From Rhizobium pisi (GTDB lineage: Bacteria; Pseudomonadota; Alphaproteobacteria; Rhizobiales; Rhizobiaceae): 64,000 bases of DNA. The DNA lies in assembly GCF_003938655.1 (NCBI RefSeq), contig NZ_RJJT01000024.1, forward strand, positions 28,902 to 92,901. The letters run 5' to 3'. A program made the position numbers and the translations under genes. Below the pieces are notes generated by a model that saw only the letters and a list, made by a program, of their open reading frames with translations, was not told the DNA's origin and did not search any database. Below are positions 8,895 to 18,426 of this stretch, one piece after another. How positions within the stretch are numbered: position 1 is the stretch's first letter; every line of letters starts with the position of its first letter.

Positions 8895-9386
8895 ATGGCA
8901 AGCTTGTCCAGCTCCATCAACTCGCTGTTTCTCAAGGAATTCGTCGGCGCCTTCTTCTTGTCGATGCGTTATTTCTTCCGCCAGAAGGCGACGATCAACT
9001 ATCCCTTCGAAAAGGGGCCGGTTTCTCCGCGTTTCCGCGGCGAGCATGCGTTGCGCCGTTACCCGAACGGCGAGGAACGCTGCATCGCCTGCAAGCTCTG
9101 CGAGGCGATCTGTCCTGCCCAGGCGATCACCATCGAGGCCGGTCCGCGCCGCAACGACGGCACGCGCCGCACGGTGCGTTACGACATCGACATGGTGAAG
9201 TGCATCTATTGCGGCTTCTGCCAGGAAGCCTGCCCGGTGGACGCGATCGTCGAAGGGCCGAATTTCGAATTTGCGACTGAAACTCGCGAAGAACTCTATT
9301 TCGACAAGGCGCGGCTTCTGGATAACGGAGACCGATGGGAGCGCGAAATCGCACGCAACATCGCGATCGACTCGCCGTACCGCTGA
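8895..9386 (+). CDS. nuoI: NADH-quinone oxidoreductase subunit I
   Basis: This 163-residue protein carries two [4Fe-4S] clusters, N6a and N6b, in an 8-Fe ferredoxin fold. The two CxxCxxCxxxCP motifs are complete: C63, C66, C69 and C73, then C103, C106, C109 and C113. I chose the ATG at 8895, six bases after a GGAGG at 8884-8888, rather than the upstream in-frame TTG at 8889. The N-terminal helix SLSSSINSLFLKEFVGAFF is typical of alphaproteobacterial and mitochondrial TYKY-type subunits. Confidence 0.96.
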   Translation: MASLSSSINSLFLKEFVGAFFLSMRYFFRQKATINYPFEKGPVSPRFRGEHALRRYPNGEERCIACKLCEAICPAQAITIEAGPRRNDGTRRTVRYDIDMVKCIYCGFCQEACPVDAIVEGPNFEFATETREELYFDKARLLDNGDRWEREIARNIAIDSPYR

Positions 9387-9524
9387 TTGAGATTTTGAAA
9401 TGCCGCGAGAGCGCCTAGGCGTCGCGGTCAATATGCACAGGAGCTTTGCCGGTTAGCGCCGTGAAAAGCTCTATCGGGCAGGGAAACTCCCGGCTGCCCG
9501 GGGGAAGATGAAAAAGGCACCAAC

Positions 9525-10139
9525 ATGGGTCTGCAGGCTCTATTTTTCTATCTTTTCGCCTTTGTCGCGGTGGCGTCGGCGTTCATGGTTATCTGGGCGA
9601 AGAACCCGGTTCACTCGGTTCTGTTCCTGATCCTGGTGTTCTTCAATGCCGCCGGCCTCTTCCTGCTGCTCGGCGCCGAATTCCTGGCGATGATCCTGCT
9701 CGTCGTCTATGTCGGTGCCGTCGCGGTTCTCTTCCTCTTCGTGGTGATGATGCTCGACATCGACTTCACCGAGCTTCGCGCCGGTGTTCTCGAATATGCG
9801 CCCATCGGCGGCCTGATCGGGGTCATCCTCGCAGCCGAGCTGATCGTCGTCATCGGCGGCAGCGTCATCTCGCCTGAGATCGCAAAGACCGTTGCCATGC
9901 CGATCCCGGCGCTCAGCGAGCGCACGAATACGGCCGCTCTCGGCGACGTTCTCTACACCAACTACGTCTACTTCTTCCAGATCGCCGGCCTGGTGCTCCT
10001 GGTAGCCATGATCGGCGCGATCGTTCTGACGCTGAGGCACCGCACCAACATCAAGCGGCAGAATATTTCCAGACAGGTTGCCCGCACGCCCGCCACCGCC
10101 GTCGAGGTGGTTTCGGTCAAGCCCGGGCAGGGCGTCTAA
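9525..10139 (+). CDS. nuoJ: NADH-quinone oxidoreductase subunit J
   Basis: This 204-residue, five-span membrane protein corresponds to ND6. It opens with hydrophobic ALFFYLFAFVAVASAFMVIW and has the conserved NPVHSVLFLILVFFNAAGLF and LLVVYVGAVAVLFLFVVMML segments. The VYVGA region contributes the pi-bulge helix that responds to quinone reduction. It lies 138 bases after nuoI, a gap containing only weak stem structures, and 23 bases before nuoK. Confidence 0.95.
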   Translation: MGLQALFFYLFAFVAVASAFMVIWAKNPVHSVLFLILVFFNAAGLFLLLGAEFLAMILLVVYVGAVAVLFLFVVMMLDIDFTELRAGVLEYAPIGGLIGVILAAELIVVIGGSVISPEIAKTVAMPIPALSERTNTAALGDVLYTNYVYFFQIAGLVLLVAMIGAIVLTLRHRTNIKRQNISRQVARTPATAVEVVSVKPGQGV

Positions 10140-10162
10140 AGGCAGGTCAAGGAACAAAGAAC

Positions 10163-10471
10163 ATGGTCATCGGACTTTCCCATTACCTGACGGTCAGCGC
10201 CATCCTCTTCACGCTCGGCGTCTTCGGTATCTTCCTGAACCGGAAGAACGTCATCGTCATCCTGATGTCGATCGAACTGATCCTGCTTGCCGTCAACATC
10301 AACATGGTCGCCTTCTCCTCCTTCCTGAACGACATCGTCGGCCAGGTCTTCGCGCTGTTCATCCTGACGGTCGCGGCTGCCGAGGCGGCGATCGGTCTTG
10401 CAATTCTCGTTGTCTTCTACCGCAACCGCGGCTCGATCGCGGTCGAAGACGTCAATATGATGAAGGGCTGA
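10163..10471 (+). CDS. nuoK: NADH-quinone oxidoreductase subunit K
   Basis: This 102-residue, three-helix membrane protein corresponds to ND4L and forms part of the proton path. The family pattern IEL-x-LLAVN is present (MSIELILLAVNINMVAF), and its Glu is one of the two conserved membrane glutamates. The second lies in AAAEAAIGLAILVVFYRN. Length and hydrophobicity match the family exactly. It is followed after seven bases by nuoL. Confidence 0.96.
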   Translation: MVIGLSHYLTVSAILFTLGVFGIFLNRKNVIVILMSIELILLAVNINMVAFSSFLNDIVGQVFALFILTVAAAEAAIGLAILVVFYRNRGSIAVEDVNMMKG

Positions 10472-10478
10472 GTGGCTC

Positions 10479-12479
10479 ATGTTCCTCTATAAGGCTATCG
10501 TCTTTCTTCCCTTGATCGGCGCGATCATCGCCGGCCTGTTCGGCCGCGCGATCGGCGCCAAGGCTTCGGAATATGTCACCAGCGGCCTGATGATCATTGC
10601 GGCCATCCTGTCCTGGATCGTTTTCTTCAACGTCGGCATGGGCCACCTCGAAGGCGGTCCGATCAAGGTCGAGGTGCTGCGCTGGATCCAGTCCGGCGGC
10701 ATTGACGTCTCCTGGTCGCTGCGCGTGGATACGCTGACCTCGGTCATGCTGATCGTCGTCAATACGGTCTCGACGCTGGTGCATGTCTATTCGATCGGCT
10801 ACATGCACACCGATCCGCATCGCCCGCGCTTTTTCGCTTATCTCTCGCTCTTCACCTTCGCCATGCTGATGCTGGTGACCTCGGACAATCTCGGCCAGAT
10901 GTTCTTCGGCTGGGAAGGCGTCGGTCTCGCCTCCTATCTCTTGATCGGCTTCTGGTACAAGAAGCCGTCCGCGACGGCTGCGGCGATGAAGGCCTTCATC
11001 GTCAACCGTGTGGGCGACTTCGGCTTCGTGCTCGGCATTGCCGGCGTCTTCGTGCTGTTCGGCTCGATCAATCTCGACACGATCTTCGCCAATGCTTCGA
11101 ACTTCGCCCCGCATGAAGGCGGCAGCGAGGCGAGCGAGGTGATCCTCAACCTCTTCGGCATGCAGCTCGACAAGGCGCACGCGCTGACCGGCATCTGCCT
11201 GCTGCTCTTCATGGGCGCGATGGGCAAGTCGGCGCAGTTCCTGCTCCACACCTGGCTGCCTGACGCCATGGAAGGCCCGACCCCGGTCTCGGCGCTCATC
11301 CATGCCGCCACCATGGTCACCGCCGGCGTCTTCCTCGTCGCCCGTATGTCGCCGCTCTTCGAACTGTCGCCGGACGCCCTCGTCGTCGTCACCGTGATCG
11401 GCGCGATCACCGCCTTCTTCGCGGCGACCGTTGGCCTGGTGCAGAACGACATCAAGCGCGTCATCGCCTATTCCACCTGCTCGCAGCTCGGCTACATGTT
11501 CGTGGCGCTCGGGGTAGGGGCCTATGGCGCGGCGATCTTCCATCTCTTCACGCATGCCTTTTTCAAGGCGCTGCTCTTCCTCTGCGCCGGCTCGGTCATC
11601 CACGCTGTCGATGGCGAGCAGGACATGCGCTATATGGGCGGCCTGCGTCCGCACATTAAGTGGACGTTCCGTATGATGATCATCGGCACGCTTGCGATTA
11701 CCGGCGTCGGCATTCCCTTTACGCCGATCGGCTTTGCCGGCTTCTTCTCCAAGGACGTGATCATCGAGGCGACCTACGCATCGCATTCGCCGGTTTCGGG
11801 CTTCGCCTTCTCGCTGCTGGTCATCGCGGCTCTGTTTACGAGCTTCTATTCCTGGCGCCTGATCTTCATGACCTTCTTCGGCAAGCCGCGCGCCTCGCAT
11901 GAGGTCATGCACCACGTCCACGAGTCGCCGCAGGTCATGCTGGTGCCGCTCTATCTCCTTGCGATCGGTGCAGTGCTTGCGGGCTATTTCTTCGAAGGAC
12001 GCTTCTACGGCGAGGAATATGCCGAGTTCTGGAAGGGCGCGCTCTTCACCGGCGCCGAGAACGAGCTCGTCGAGCAGTTCCACCATGTTCCGGCGCTCGT
12101 GGGCCTGAGCCCCTTCATCGCCATGGTGCTCGGCTTCGTCACCGCCTGGTATATGTATATCCGCTCGCCGCAGACGCCGCGCATCCTCGCGCAGCAGCAC
12201 CGCGTGCTCTACCAGTTCCTGCTGAACAAGTGGTACTTCGACGAGCTTTACGACTTCCTCTTCGTCCGCACTGCAAGGGCTCTCGGTCGCTTCCTGTGGA
12301 AGAAGGGTGACGTCGGCGTCATCGATACCTACGGCCCGAACGGCGTCGCCGCCCGCGTCGTCGCCGTCACCGATCGCGTGGTCCGCCTGCAGACCGGTTA
12401 CCTCTATCACTATGCCTTCGCCATGCTGATCGGCATTGCGGCGCTTGTTACCTGGATGATGCTCGGGAGTTCCTTCTGA
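10479..12479 (+). CDS. nuoL: NADH-quinone oxidoreductase subunit L
   Basis: At 666 residues this is the distal antiporter-like proton-pumping subunit (ND5). It contains the Mrp/NuoL/M/N signature regions, including GWEGVGLASYLLIGFWY, FLLHTWLPDAMEGPTPVSAL and NDIKRVIAYSTCSQLGYMF. The long C-terminal lateral helix typical of NuoL accounts for the extra length. Its TGA overlaps the nuoM ATG by one base at 12477-12481, so the two are probably translationally coupled. Confidence 0.97.
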   Translation: MFLYKAIVFLPLIGAIIAGLFGRAIGAKASEYVTSGLMIIAAILSWIVFFNVGMGHLEGGPIKVEVLRWIQSGGIDVSWSLRVDTLTSVMLIVVNTVSTLVHVYSIGYMHTDPHRPRFFAYLSLFTFAMLMLVTSDNLGQMFFGWEGVGLASYLLIGFWYKKPSATAAAMKAFIVNRVGDFGFVLGIAGVFVLFGSINLDTIFANASNFAPHEGGSEASEVILNLFGMQLDKAHALTGICLLLFMGAMGKSAQFLLHTWLPDAMEGPTPVSALIHAATMVTAGVFLVARMSPLFELSPDALVVVTVIGAITAFFAATVGLVQNDIKRVIAYSTCSQLGYMFVALGVGAYGAAIFHLFTHAFFKALLFLCAGSVIHAVDGEQDMRYMGGLRPHIKWTFRMMIIGTLAITGVGIPFTPIGFAGFFSKDVIIEATYASHSPVSGFAFSLLVIAALFTSFYSWRLIFMTFFGKPRASHEVMHHVHESPQVMLVPLYLLAIGAVLAGYFFEGRFYGEEYAEFWKGALFTGAENELVEQFHHVPALVGLSPFIAMVLGFVTAWYMYIRSPQTPRILAQQHRVLYQFLLNKWYFDELYDFLFVRTARALGRFLWKKGDVGVIDTYGPNGVAARVVAVTDRVVRLQTGYLYHYAFAMLIGIAALVTWMMLGSSF

Positions 12480-13990
12480 TGACCGATTGGCCCATTCTTT
12501 CAACGGTCACCTTCCTGCCGCTCGTCGGCGTCGTGCTCCTGTTGCTGATGAACGGCGAGAGCGAAGCCGGCCGGAAGAACGTGCTGTGGATCTCGCTGAT
12601 CACCACCGTCTTTACCTTCGTCGTTTCGCTCTTCATCTGGACCGGCTTCGACAATGCGAACCCGGGCTTCCAGATGCTCGAGAAGCGTGACTGGCTCGGC
12701 ACCGGCATCGGCTACCATGTCGGCGTCGATGGCATCTCGATGCTGTTCGTCATCCTCTCGACCTTCCTCATGCCCTTCTGCGTGCTGGCGAGCTGGCTCT
12801 CGATCGAGAAGCGCCTGAAGGAATATATGATCGCCTTCCTCATCTTGGAAACGATGATGATCGGCGTCTTCGTCTCGCTCGATATCGTGCTCTTCTACGT
12901 CTTCTTCGAAGCGGGCCTCATTCCGATGTTCCTGATCATCGGCGTCTGGGGCGGCAAGGACCGCGTCTATGCAAGCTACAAGTTCTTTCTCTACACGCTG
13001 CTCGGCTCGGTTCTGATGCTGCTCGCCATTATGGCGATGTACTGGCAGGCCGGCACGACCGACATTACCGCGCTGCTCGCTTACAAGTTCCCGCCGGCGC
13101 TGCAGACCTGGTTATGGCTTGCCTTCTTCGCCTCCTTCGCTGTGAAGATGCCGATGTGGCCGGTCCATACCTGGCTTCCGGACGCCCACGTTCAGGCGCC
13201 GACGGCAGGTTCGGTGATCCTGGCCGGCGTGCTCCTGAAGCTCGGCGGCTATGGCCTCATCCGCTTCTCGCTCGGCATGTTCCCGGTCGCGTCCGATTAT
13301 TTCGCGCCGCTCGTCTTCGCCATGTCCGTCATCGCCATCATCTACACCTCCCTGGTGGCGATGATGCAGGACGACATCAAGAAGCTGATCGCCTATTCCT
13401 CCGTAGCGCACATGGGCTACGTGACCATGGGCATCTTTGCCGCCAACATGCAGGGCGTTCAGGGTTCGATCTTCCAGATGCTGTCGCACGGCATCGTCTC
13501 CGGCGCGCTCTTCCTCTGCGTCGGCGTCGTCTACGACCGCACCCACACTCGCGAGATCAACGCCTATGGCGGCCTCGTCAACAACATGCCGAAATATGCC
13601 GTCGCGATGATGGTCTTCACCATGGCCAATGTCGGGCTTCCCGGCACGTCGGGCTTCATCGGCGAATTCCTGACGCTGATCGGCGTCTTCCGGGTCAATA
13701 CCTGGGTCGCGCTCTTTGCCGCCACCGGCGTCATCCTCTCGGCCGCCTACGCGCTCTGGCTTTACCGCCGGGTGATCTTCGGCGCGCTGGAGAAGGAAAA
13801 GCTGAAGGCGTTGCTCGATCTTTCGCCACGCGAGCAACTGATCCTCTATCCGCTGGTCGCGCTCACCATCTTCTTCGGCGTTTACCCCGCTCCGGTCTTC
13901 GATGCGACGGCCGCCTCGGTGGATCTGCTGGTCAACAACTACACGGCCGCCGTGCACGCAGCGCAAAATATTGCGCTGTCTATGAATTGA
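12479..13990 (+). CDS. nuoM: NADH-quinone oxidoreductase subunit M
   Basis: This 503-residue ND4-type subunit is the middle antiporter-like proton pump. Markers are FEAGLIPMFLIIGVWGG, with the conserved Glu on helix 5, and KMPMWPVHTWLPDAHVQAP, with the conserved Lys. DDIKKLIAYSSVAHMGYV follows. The start overlaps the nuoL stop. The typical C-terminal segment ending near YPAPVFDA is present. nuoN begins 18 bases downstream. Confidence 0.97.
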   Translation: MTDWPILSTVTFLPLVGVVLLLLMNGESEAGRKNVLWISLITTVFTFVVSLFIWTGFDNANPGFQMLEKRDWLGTGIGYHVGVDGISMLFVILSTFLMPFCVLASWLSIEKRLKEYMIAFLILETMMIGVFVSLDIVLFYVFFEAGLIPMFLIIGVWGGKDRVYASYKFFLYTLLGSVLMLLAIMAMYWQAGTTDITALLAYKFPPALQTWLWLAFFASFAVKMPMWPVHTWLPDAHVQAPTAGSVILAGVLLKLGGYGLIRFSLGMFPVASDYFAPLVFAMSVIAIIYTSLVAMMQDDIKKLIAYSSVAHMGYVTMGIFAANMQGVQGSIFQMLSHGIVSGALFLCVGVVYDRTHTREINAYGGLVNNMPKYAVAMMVFTMANVGLPGTSGFIGEFLTLIGVFRVNTWVALFAATGVILSAAYALWLYRRVIFGALEKEKLKALLDLSPREQLILYPLVALTIFFGVYPAPVFDATAASVDLLVNNYTAAVHAAQNIALSMN

Positions 13991-14008
13991 TGACGGGACT
14001 TATCGGAC

Positions 14009-15454
14009 ATGACCGCTGAAACAATTCTCCTCAGTCTGCATCTTTCCGCGCCGGAGCTTATCCTCGCGGTCGGCGCCCTTGTCCTGTTGATGGTCGGCGT
14101 CTTCTCGGGCGAGCGGTCAGGCCCCGTCGTTACCGGTCTCGCCATCGTCCTGCTCCTGGCCTCGGGTCTGTGGCTGCTCTTCGTGCCTGCGGAAGGCCTT
14201 GCCTATGGCGGCGTCTACATGGCCGACGGCTTCTCGCGCTTCATGAAGCTGGTCGCGCTCACCGGTTCGCTGGTCGCCCTGTTCATGACGATGGGTCACG
14301 CTAGGGAAAACCAACTCGACAAGTTCGAATTCCCGGTTCTCCTGGTGCTTGCGACCCTCGGCATCCTGCTGATGATCTCGGCCAACGACCTGATCTCGCT
14401 CTATCTCGCGCTGGAACTGCAGTCGCTGGCACTCTACGTCGTCGCCGCGATCAATCGCGACAGCCTGAAGTCGACCGAAGCCGGTCTGAAATATTTCGTT
14501 CTCGGCGCACTCTCTTCCGGCATGCTGCTCTATGGCATGTCGCTGGTCTACGGCTTTACCGGCCACACCCACTTCTCCGAGATCGCCCAGGCGCTGACCG
14601 TAGAAGGCACGCGTTCGCTCGGCCTCGTCTTCGGTCTGGTCTTTATCCTCGCAGGCATCGCCTTCAAGATCTCGGCCGTTCCCTTCCACATGTGGACGCC
14701 GGATGTTTACGAAGGCGCACCGACGCCGGTCACCGCTTTCCTTGCTGCTGCGCCCAAGGTTGCCGCAATGGCGATGATGACCCGCATCGTCATCACCGCC
14801 TTCCACCCGGTTCTGGCGGACTGGCAGCAGGTCGTCGTCTTCATCTCGATCGCCTCGATGCTGCTCGGCTCGTTTGCCGCGATCGGACAGAAGAACATCA
14901 AGCGACTGATGGCCTATTCCTCGATCGGCCATATGGGCTACGCGCTGGTCGGCCTTGCAGCCGGCAACCAGACCGGCGTTACCGGTGTCATGCTTTACAT
15001 GGTCATCTATATGGTCATGACGCTAGGCACCTTTGCGATCATCATGTCGATGCGCCGCAAGGACGGCACCGTCGTCGAGGAGGTCAACGATCTCGCTGGT
15101 CTTTTCACAACGAACCCGTTCATGGCCGTGGTACTGACGGCGCTGATGTTCTCGCTCGCCGGCATCCCGCCGCTTGCCGGCTTCTTCGCGAAGTACTTCG
15201 TCTTCGTCGCCGCCATCGAAGCCAAGCTCTATGCGCTCGCCATCATCGGCGTTCTCGCCTCGGTCGTCGGCGCTTACTACTATCTGCGTGTCATCAAGCT
15301 GATGTGGTTCGATGAAGCGACCGGCGAATTCGCCCGTGTCTCTGGCGCGTTGCGTCTGGTCTTCGGCCTCTCCGGTCTCTTCGTCACCGCCTATGTCCTC
15401 ATCGGCGGCCCGATCGGCGGCGCGGCCGAGCTTGCCGCAGCGACGCTCTTTTGA
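14009..15454 (+). CDS. nuoN: NADH-quinone oxidoreductase subunit N
   Basis: At 481 residues this is the ND2-type antiporter-like subunit next to NuoK. It carries SLYLALELQSLALYVVAA with the conserved membrane Glu, KISAVPFHMWTPDVYEGAPT with the conserved Lys, and KNIKRLMAYSSIGHMGYAL. It is the last complex I gene. Its TGA (15452-15454) shares one base with the ATG of birA, so the operon appears to read on into the next block. Confidence 0.97.
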   Translation: MTAETILLSLHLSAPELILAVGALVLLMVGVFSGERSGPVVTGLAIVLLLASGLWLLFVPAEGLAYGGVYMADGFSRFMKLVALTGSLVALFMTMGHARENQLDKFEFPVLLVLATLGILLMISANDLISLYLALELQSLALYVVAAINRDSLKSTEAGLKYFVLGALSSGMLLYGMSLVYGFTGHTHFSEIAQALTVEGTRSLGLVFGLVFILAGIAFKISAVPFHMWTPDVYEGAPTPVTAFLAAAPKVAAMAMMTRIVITAFHPVLADWQQVVVFISIASMLLGSFAAIGQKNIKRLMAYSSIGHMGYALVGLAAGNQTGVTGVMLYMVIYMVMTLGTFAIIMSMRRKDGTVVEEVNDLAGLFTTNPFMAVVLTALMFSLAGIPPLAGFFAKYFVFVAAIEAKLYALAIIGVLASVVGAYYYLRVIKLMWFDEATGEFARVSGALRLVFGLSGLFVTAYVLIGGPIGGAAELAAATLF

Positions 15455-16218
15455 TGGCTTCCGACGGACGGCGCCGGATATCGCTCGGCGATTTCAGGCA
15501 CGATGCTCTGTCGGAAACATCGTCCACCAACAGCGAATGCCTCGCCCGGGCTCGGGCGGGGGATGGCGGCAACCTCTGGGTGACCGCTGAAAGACAGACC
15601 GGCGGTCGCGGTCGCCGCGGCAGGCTCTGGGTTTCCGAGCGCGGCAATCTCTACGCCTCTCTTCTCCTGATTGACCCGGCGCCGATGGAGCGCCTTGGCT
15701 CGCTGCCGCTGGCGGTTGCCGTGGCCGTGCACCAGGCGATCCGCAGGGTGCTGCCGCCGGGCGCCGAGCCACTCGAGGTCAAATGGCCGAACGATATTCT
15801 GATCGGCAGAAAGAAGACCTGCGGCATTCTCGTCGAAGGCGAGGGGTTGCCGGACGGGCGCTATGCGTTGATCGTCGGCATCGGCATCAATATCTCGGAG
15901 ATGCCTGACAATCCGCTCTATCCCGTCACCTGCCTGCGTCAGCAGGGGGCGGCGGCATCGCCGGAGGAGCTCTTCGCCCACCTCTTCGCCGCGATGGCGG
16001 ATGTGCTTGATATATGGGATCAGGGCCGCGGTGTCGGCGAGATCACAGCGCGCTGGCGCGAGATCGCTTGCGGCGTCGGCGAAAAGATCACGGTCAATTT
16101 ACCGGACCGGTCGATTTCCGGACAATTCGCCGGAATTGATGATAATGGCTTGTTGATGCTCGATACCGGCGCTGGCAGGATAATGTCCATTGCTGCCGGC
16201 GATGTGTTTTTTGGATAG
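15454..16218 (+). CDS. birA: Biotin--[acetyl-CoA-carboxylase] ligase, catalytic-domain type
   Basis: The 254-residue protein joins biotin, via biotinyl-AMP, to the carrier lysine of acetyl-CoA carboxylase and other carboxylases. The biotin/ATP-binding loop GGRGRRGRLWVS is at about residues 50-61 and KWPNDILI follows near 110. There is no N-terminal winged-helix domain, so it is unlikely to be a DNA-binding repressor like E. coli BirA. I chose the ATG at 15454, which overlaps the nuoN stop, over an in-frame TTG three bases earlier. RNase J follows after 17 bases. Confidence 0.93.
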   Translation: MASDGRRRISLGDFRHDALSETSSTNSECLARARAGDGGNLWVTAERQTGGRGRRGRLWVSERGNLYASLLLIDPAPMERLGSLPLAVAVAVHQAIRRVLPPGAEPLEVKWPNDILIGRKKTCGILVEGEGLPDGRYALIVGIGINISEMPDNPLYPVTCLRQQGAAASPEELFAHLFAAMADVLDIWDQGRGVGEITARWREIACGVGEKITVNLPDRSISGQFAGIDDNGLLMLDTGAGRIMSIAAGDVFFG

Positions 16219-16235
16219 CGGAAAAAACGAAAATT

Positions 16236-17906
16236 ATGGCGAAACAGGACGAATTGGTTTTCCTGCCTCTGGGCGGCGTTGGCGAGATTGGCATGAATCT
16301 CGCTCTTTATGGCTACGGCCCGCCCGAGCATCGCCAGTGGATCATGGTCGATTGCGGCGTTACGTTTCCAGGACCCGACCTGCCGGGCGTCGATCTCGTG
16401 CTGCCCGATATCCGTTTCCTCGCCAGCGAACGCAAGAACCTCAAGGCGATCATCATCACCCATGCGCATGAAGATCATTACGGGGCGCTCGCCGATCTCT
16501 GGCCCGGGCTCAACGTGCCGGTTTATGCCTCCGGCTTTACATCAGGTCTGCTCGAAGCCAAGCGCAATTTCGAGAAGGCTACAACAGCCGAAGTGCCGGT
16601 GACGCCGTTCAAAGCGGGCGATAGGATTAATGTGGGCCCCTTCAGCATCGAAGGTGTGGCCGTCAACCATTCGATCCCTGAGCCGATGTCCCTGATGATC
16701 CGCACACCGGTCGGCAATGTCATCCATACCGGCGACTGGAAGATCGACCATGAGCCTTCGCTCGGTCCCCTGACCGACGAAACACGTTTCCGCCAGCTCG
16801 GCGATGAGGGCGTGCTGGCGCTGATGTGCGATTCCACCAATGCGCTGCGCGACGGTGTTTCGCCCTCCGAGAAGGATGTGTCGGAAAGTCTGCGCAAGAT
16901 TATCGAGGATGCCGAGGGCAGGGTGGCGATCACCACCTTCTCGTCGAATGTCGGGCGTATCCGGACCGTGGCCGAGGCGGCCGAGGCAGCCGGCCGCGAA
17001 GTGCTGCTGCTCGGCAGCTCGCTGAAGCGCGTCGTCGACGTCGCCCAGGATATCGGCCTGATGGAAGGGGTGAAGCCCTTCATCTCCGAGGAGGAATACG
17101 GCTATATCCCGCGCGACAAGGTCGTCGTCATCCTGACGGGCAGCCAGGGCGAGCCGCGGGCAGCCCTTGCCAAGCTCTCCCGCGACGAGATGCGCAACGT
17201 GGCCTTTGCCGCGGGCGATATCGTGGTGTTTTCCTCGCGCGCTATTCCCGGCAACGAGAAGGCGATCCAGGACATCAAGAACGGTCTCGTCGAGCAGGGT
17301 GTACATATCATCACGGATACCGAGGCGCTGGTCCACGTTTCCGGCCATCCGCGCCGCAACGAGTTGCAGCGAATGTACGAGTGGACACGGCCGAAGGTCG
17401 TGGTTCCCGTGCACGGCGAGGCGACGCATCTGACGGCCCATAAGGAACTTGCCGAACAATCCGGCATCGCGATCGTGCCGCGCGTGCGCAACGGCGACAT
17501 CCTGCGGCTGGCTCCCGGGCCGGTCGAGGTGATCGGCGAGGCGCCGCATGGCCGCATCTACAAGGACGGCACGCTGATCGGCGATTTTGACGAGATGGGT
17601 ATCGGCGAGCGCAAGAAGCTCTCCTATGTCGGCCATGTCGCGGTGAGCGTCGTGCTCGACGCCCGCTACGACATCATCGGCGATCCCGATCTCGTTTCGA
17701 TCGGCCTGCCGGTCTATGACGACGAGGGCGACGAGATGGAGGATACGCTTTACGATGCGGCCATCGGTGCCATCGAAAGCATTCCGCGCGCCCGCCGCAA
17801 GGATCTCGACATGCTGCAGGAGGCCGTGCGCCGCGCCGTTCGTGCGGCCGCGAACCAGGCTTGGGGCAAGAAGCCTGTAGTCACCGCGTTTGTCACCAAG
17901 GTCTGA
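16236..17906 (+). CDS. rnj: Ribonuclease J
   Basis: This 556-residue metallo-beta-lactamase / beta-CASP ribonuclease is expected to have 5'-to-3' exonuclease activity and to act in rRNA and mRNA maturation. The zinc motif THAHEDHYGAL is at about residues 71-81. Later motifs include HTGDWKIDH, MCDSTNA and the beta-CASP segments VAITTFSSNVGRI and HVSGHPRRNELQRM. The C-terminal domain ends near VVTAFVTKV. Occurrence next to birA and mce is a conserved alphaproteobacterial arrangement. RNase E and RNase R are also in this window. Confidence 0.93.
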   Translation: MAKQDELVFLPLGGVGEIGMNLALYGYGPPEHRQWIMVDCGVTFPGPDLPGVDLVLPDIRFLASERKNLKAIIITHAHEDHYGALADLWPGLNVPVYASGFTSGLLEAKRNFEKATTAEVPVTPFKAGDRINVGPFSIEGVAVNHSIPEPMSLMIRTPVGNVIHTGDWKIDHEPSLGPLTDETRFRQLGDEGVLALMCDSTNALRDGVSPSEKDVSESLRKIIEDAEGRVAITTFSSNVGRIRTVAEAAEAAGREVLLLGSSLKRVVDVAQDIGLMEGVKPFISEEEYGYIPRDKVVVILTGSQGEPRAALAKLSRDEMRNVAFAAGDIVVFSSRAIPGNEKAIQDIKNGLVEQGVHIITDTEALVHVSGHPRRNELQRMYEWTRPKVVVPVHGEATHLTAHKELAEQSGIAIVPRVRNGDILRLAPGPVEVIGEAPHGRIYKDGTLIGDFDEMGIGERKKLSYVGHVAVSVVLDARYDIIGDPDLVSIGLPVYDDEGDEMEDTLYDAAIGAIESIPRARRKDLDMLQEAVRRAVRAAANQAWGKKPVVTAFVTKV

Positions 17907-17908
17907 CC

Positions 17909-18313
17909 ATGCTCGGCCGGGTGAACCATATCGCCATCGCGGTTCCCGACCTTGCCGCGGCGACGGCGGCCTATCGCGATACGCTGGGAGCTGCGGTGTC
18001 GCAGCCACAGGCTTTGCCGGAGCACGGCGTTACCGTCGTTTTCGTCGAATTGCCGAACACCAAGGTCGAATTGCTGCAGCCACTGGGTGACACCTCCCCG
18101 ATCGCGGCCTTCCTCGAAAAGAACCCGTCGGGGGGCATGCACCATATCTGCTACGAGGTGGACGACATCCTTCTCGCCCGCGACCGGCTGGTCGAGGCGG
18201 GCGCAAGGGTGCTCGGTGACGGCCAGCCGAAGACCGGTGCGCATGGCAAGCCGGTGCTGTTTCTTCATCCGAAGGATTTCTTCGGCACGCTGATCGAGCT
18301 CGAACAGGCCTGA
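17909..18313 (+). CDS. mce: Methylmalonyl-CoA epimerase
   Basis: The 134-residue protein is a vicinal-oxygen-chelate (glyoxalase-fold) enzyme that interconverts (R)- and (S)-methylmalonyl-CoA in propionyl-CoA metabolism. It opens with MLGRVNHIAIAVPDL, whose His is a metal ligand. It continues with the typical SGGMHHICYEVDDI containing the next His and ends with FFGTLIELEQA containing the Glu ligand. I chose the ATG at 17909, two bases after the RNase J stop, because upstream starts lie inside that gene and add non-homologous residues. Confidence 0.93.
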   Translation: MLGRVNHIAIAVPDLAAATAAYRDTLGAAVSQPQALPEHGVTVVFVELPNTKVELLQPLGDTSPIAAFLEKNPSGGMHHICYEVDDILLARDRLVEAGARVLGDGQPKTGAHGKPVLFLHPKDFFGTLIELEQA

Positions 18314-18362
18314 ACCGGGCTGCGGCAGAGTGACCCAAAAGGGGCTAAACCTCCCGCCGGCT

Positions 18363-18391
18363 TTGAGTTGTCCGCCGTTCCGCCGTATAAG
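18363..18391 (+). promoter_or_regulatory. Putative sigma-70-type promoter for the DUF1467 gene
   Basis: TTGAGT at 18363-18368 and TATAAG at 18386-18391 are separated by 17 bases. The predicted transcript would start near 18398, about 29 bases before the ATG at 18427. The match is good but not perfect and is unproven. Confidence 0.45.
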
Positions 18392-18426
18392 GACGCGGAA
18401 GTGCCGATGTGGCATTAACGGAAAAC

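Noticed and set aside
10452..12503. 683-codon open frame on the minus strand
   Set aside because: It is exactly antisense to nuoL; the composition (very high Glu, Arg, Asp, His) is what the reverse strand of GC-rich membrane-protein codons gives. No ribosome-binding site or family match.
16542..18008. 488-codon minus-strand frame
   Set aside because: Antisense to RNase J and mce, with no coding features of its own.
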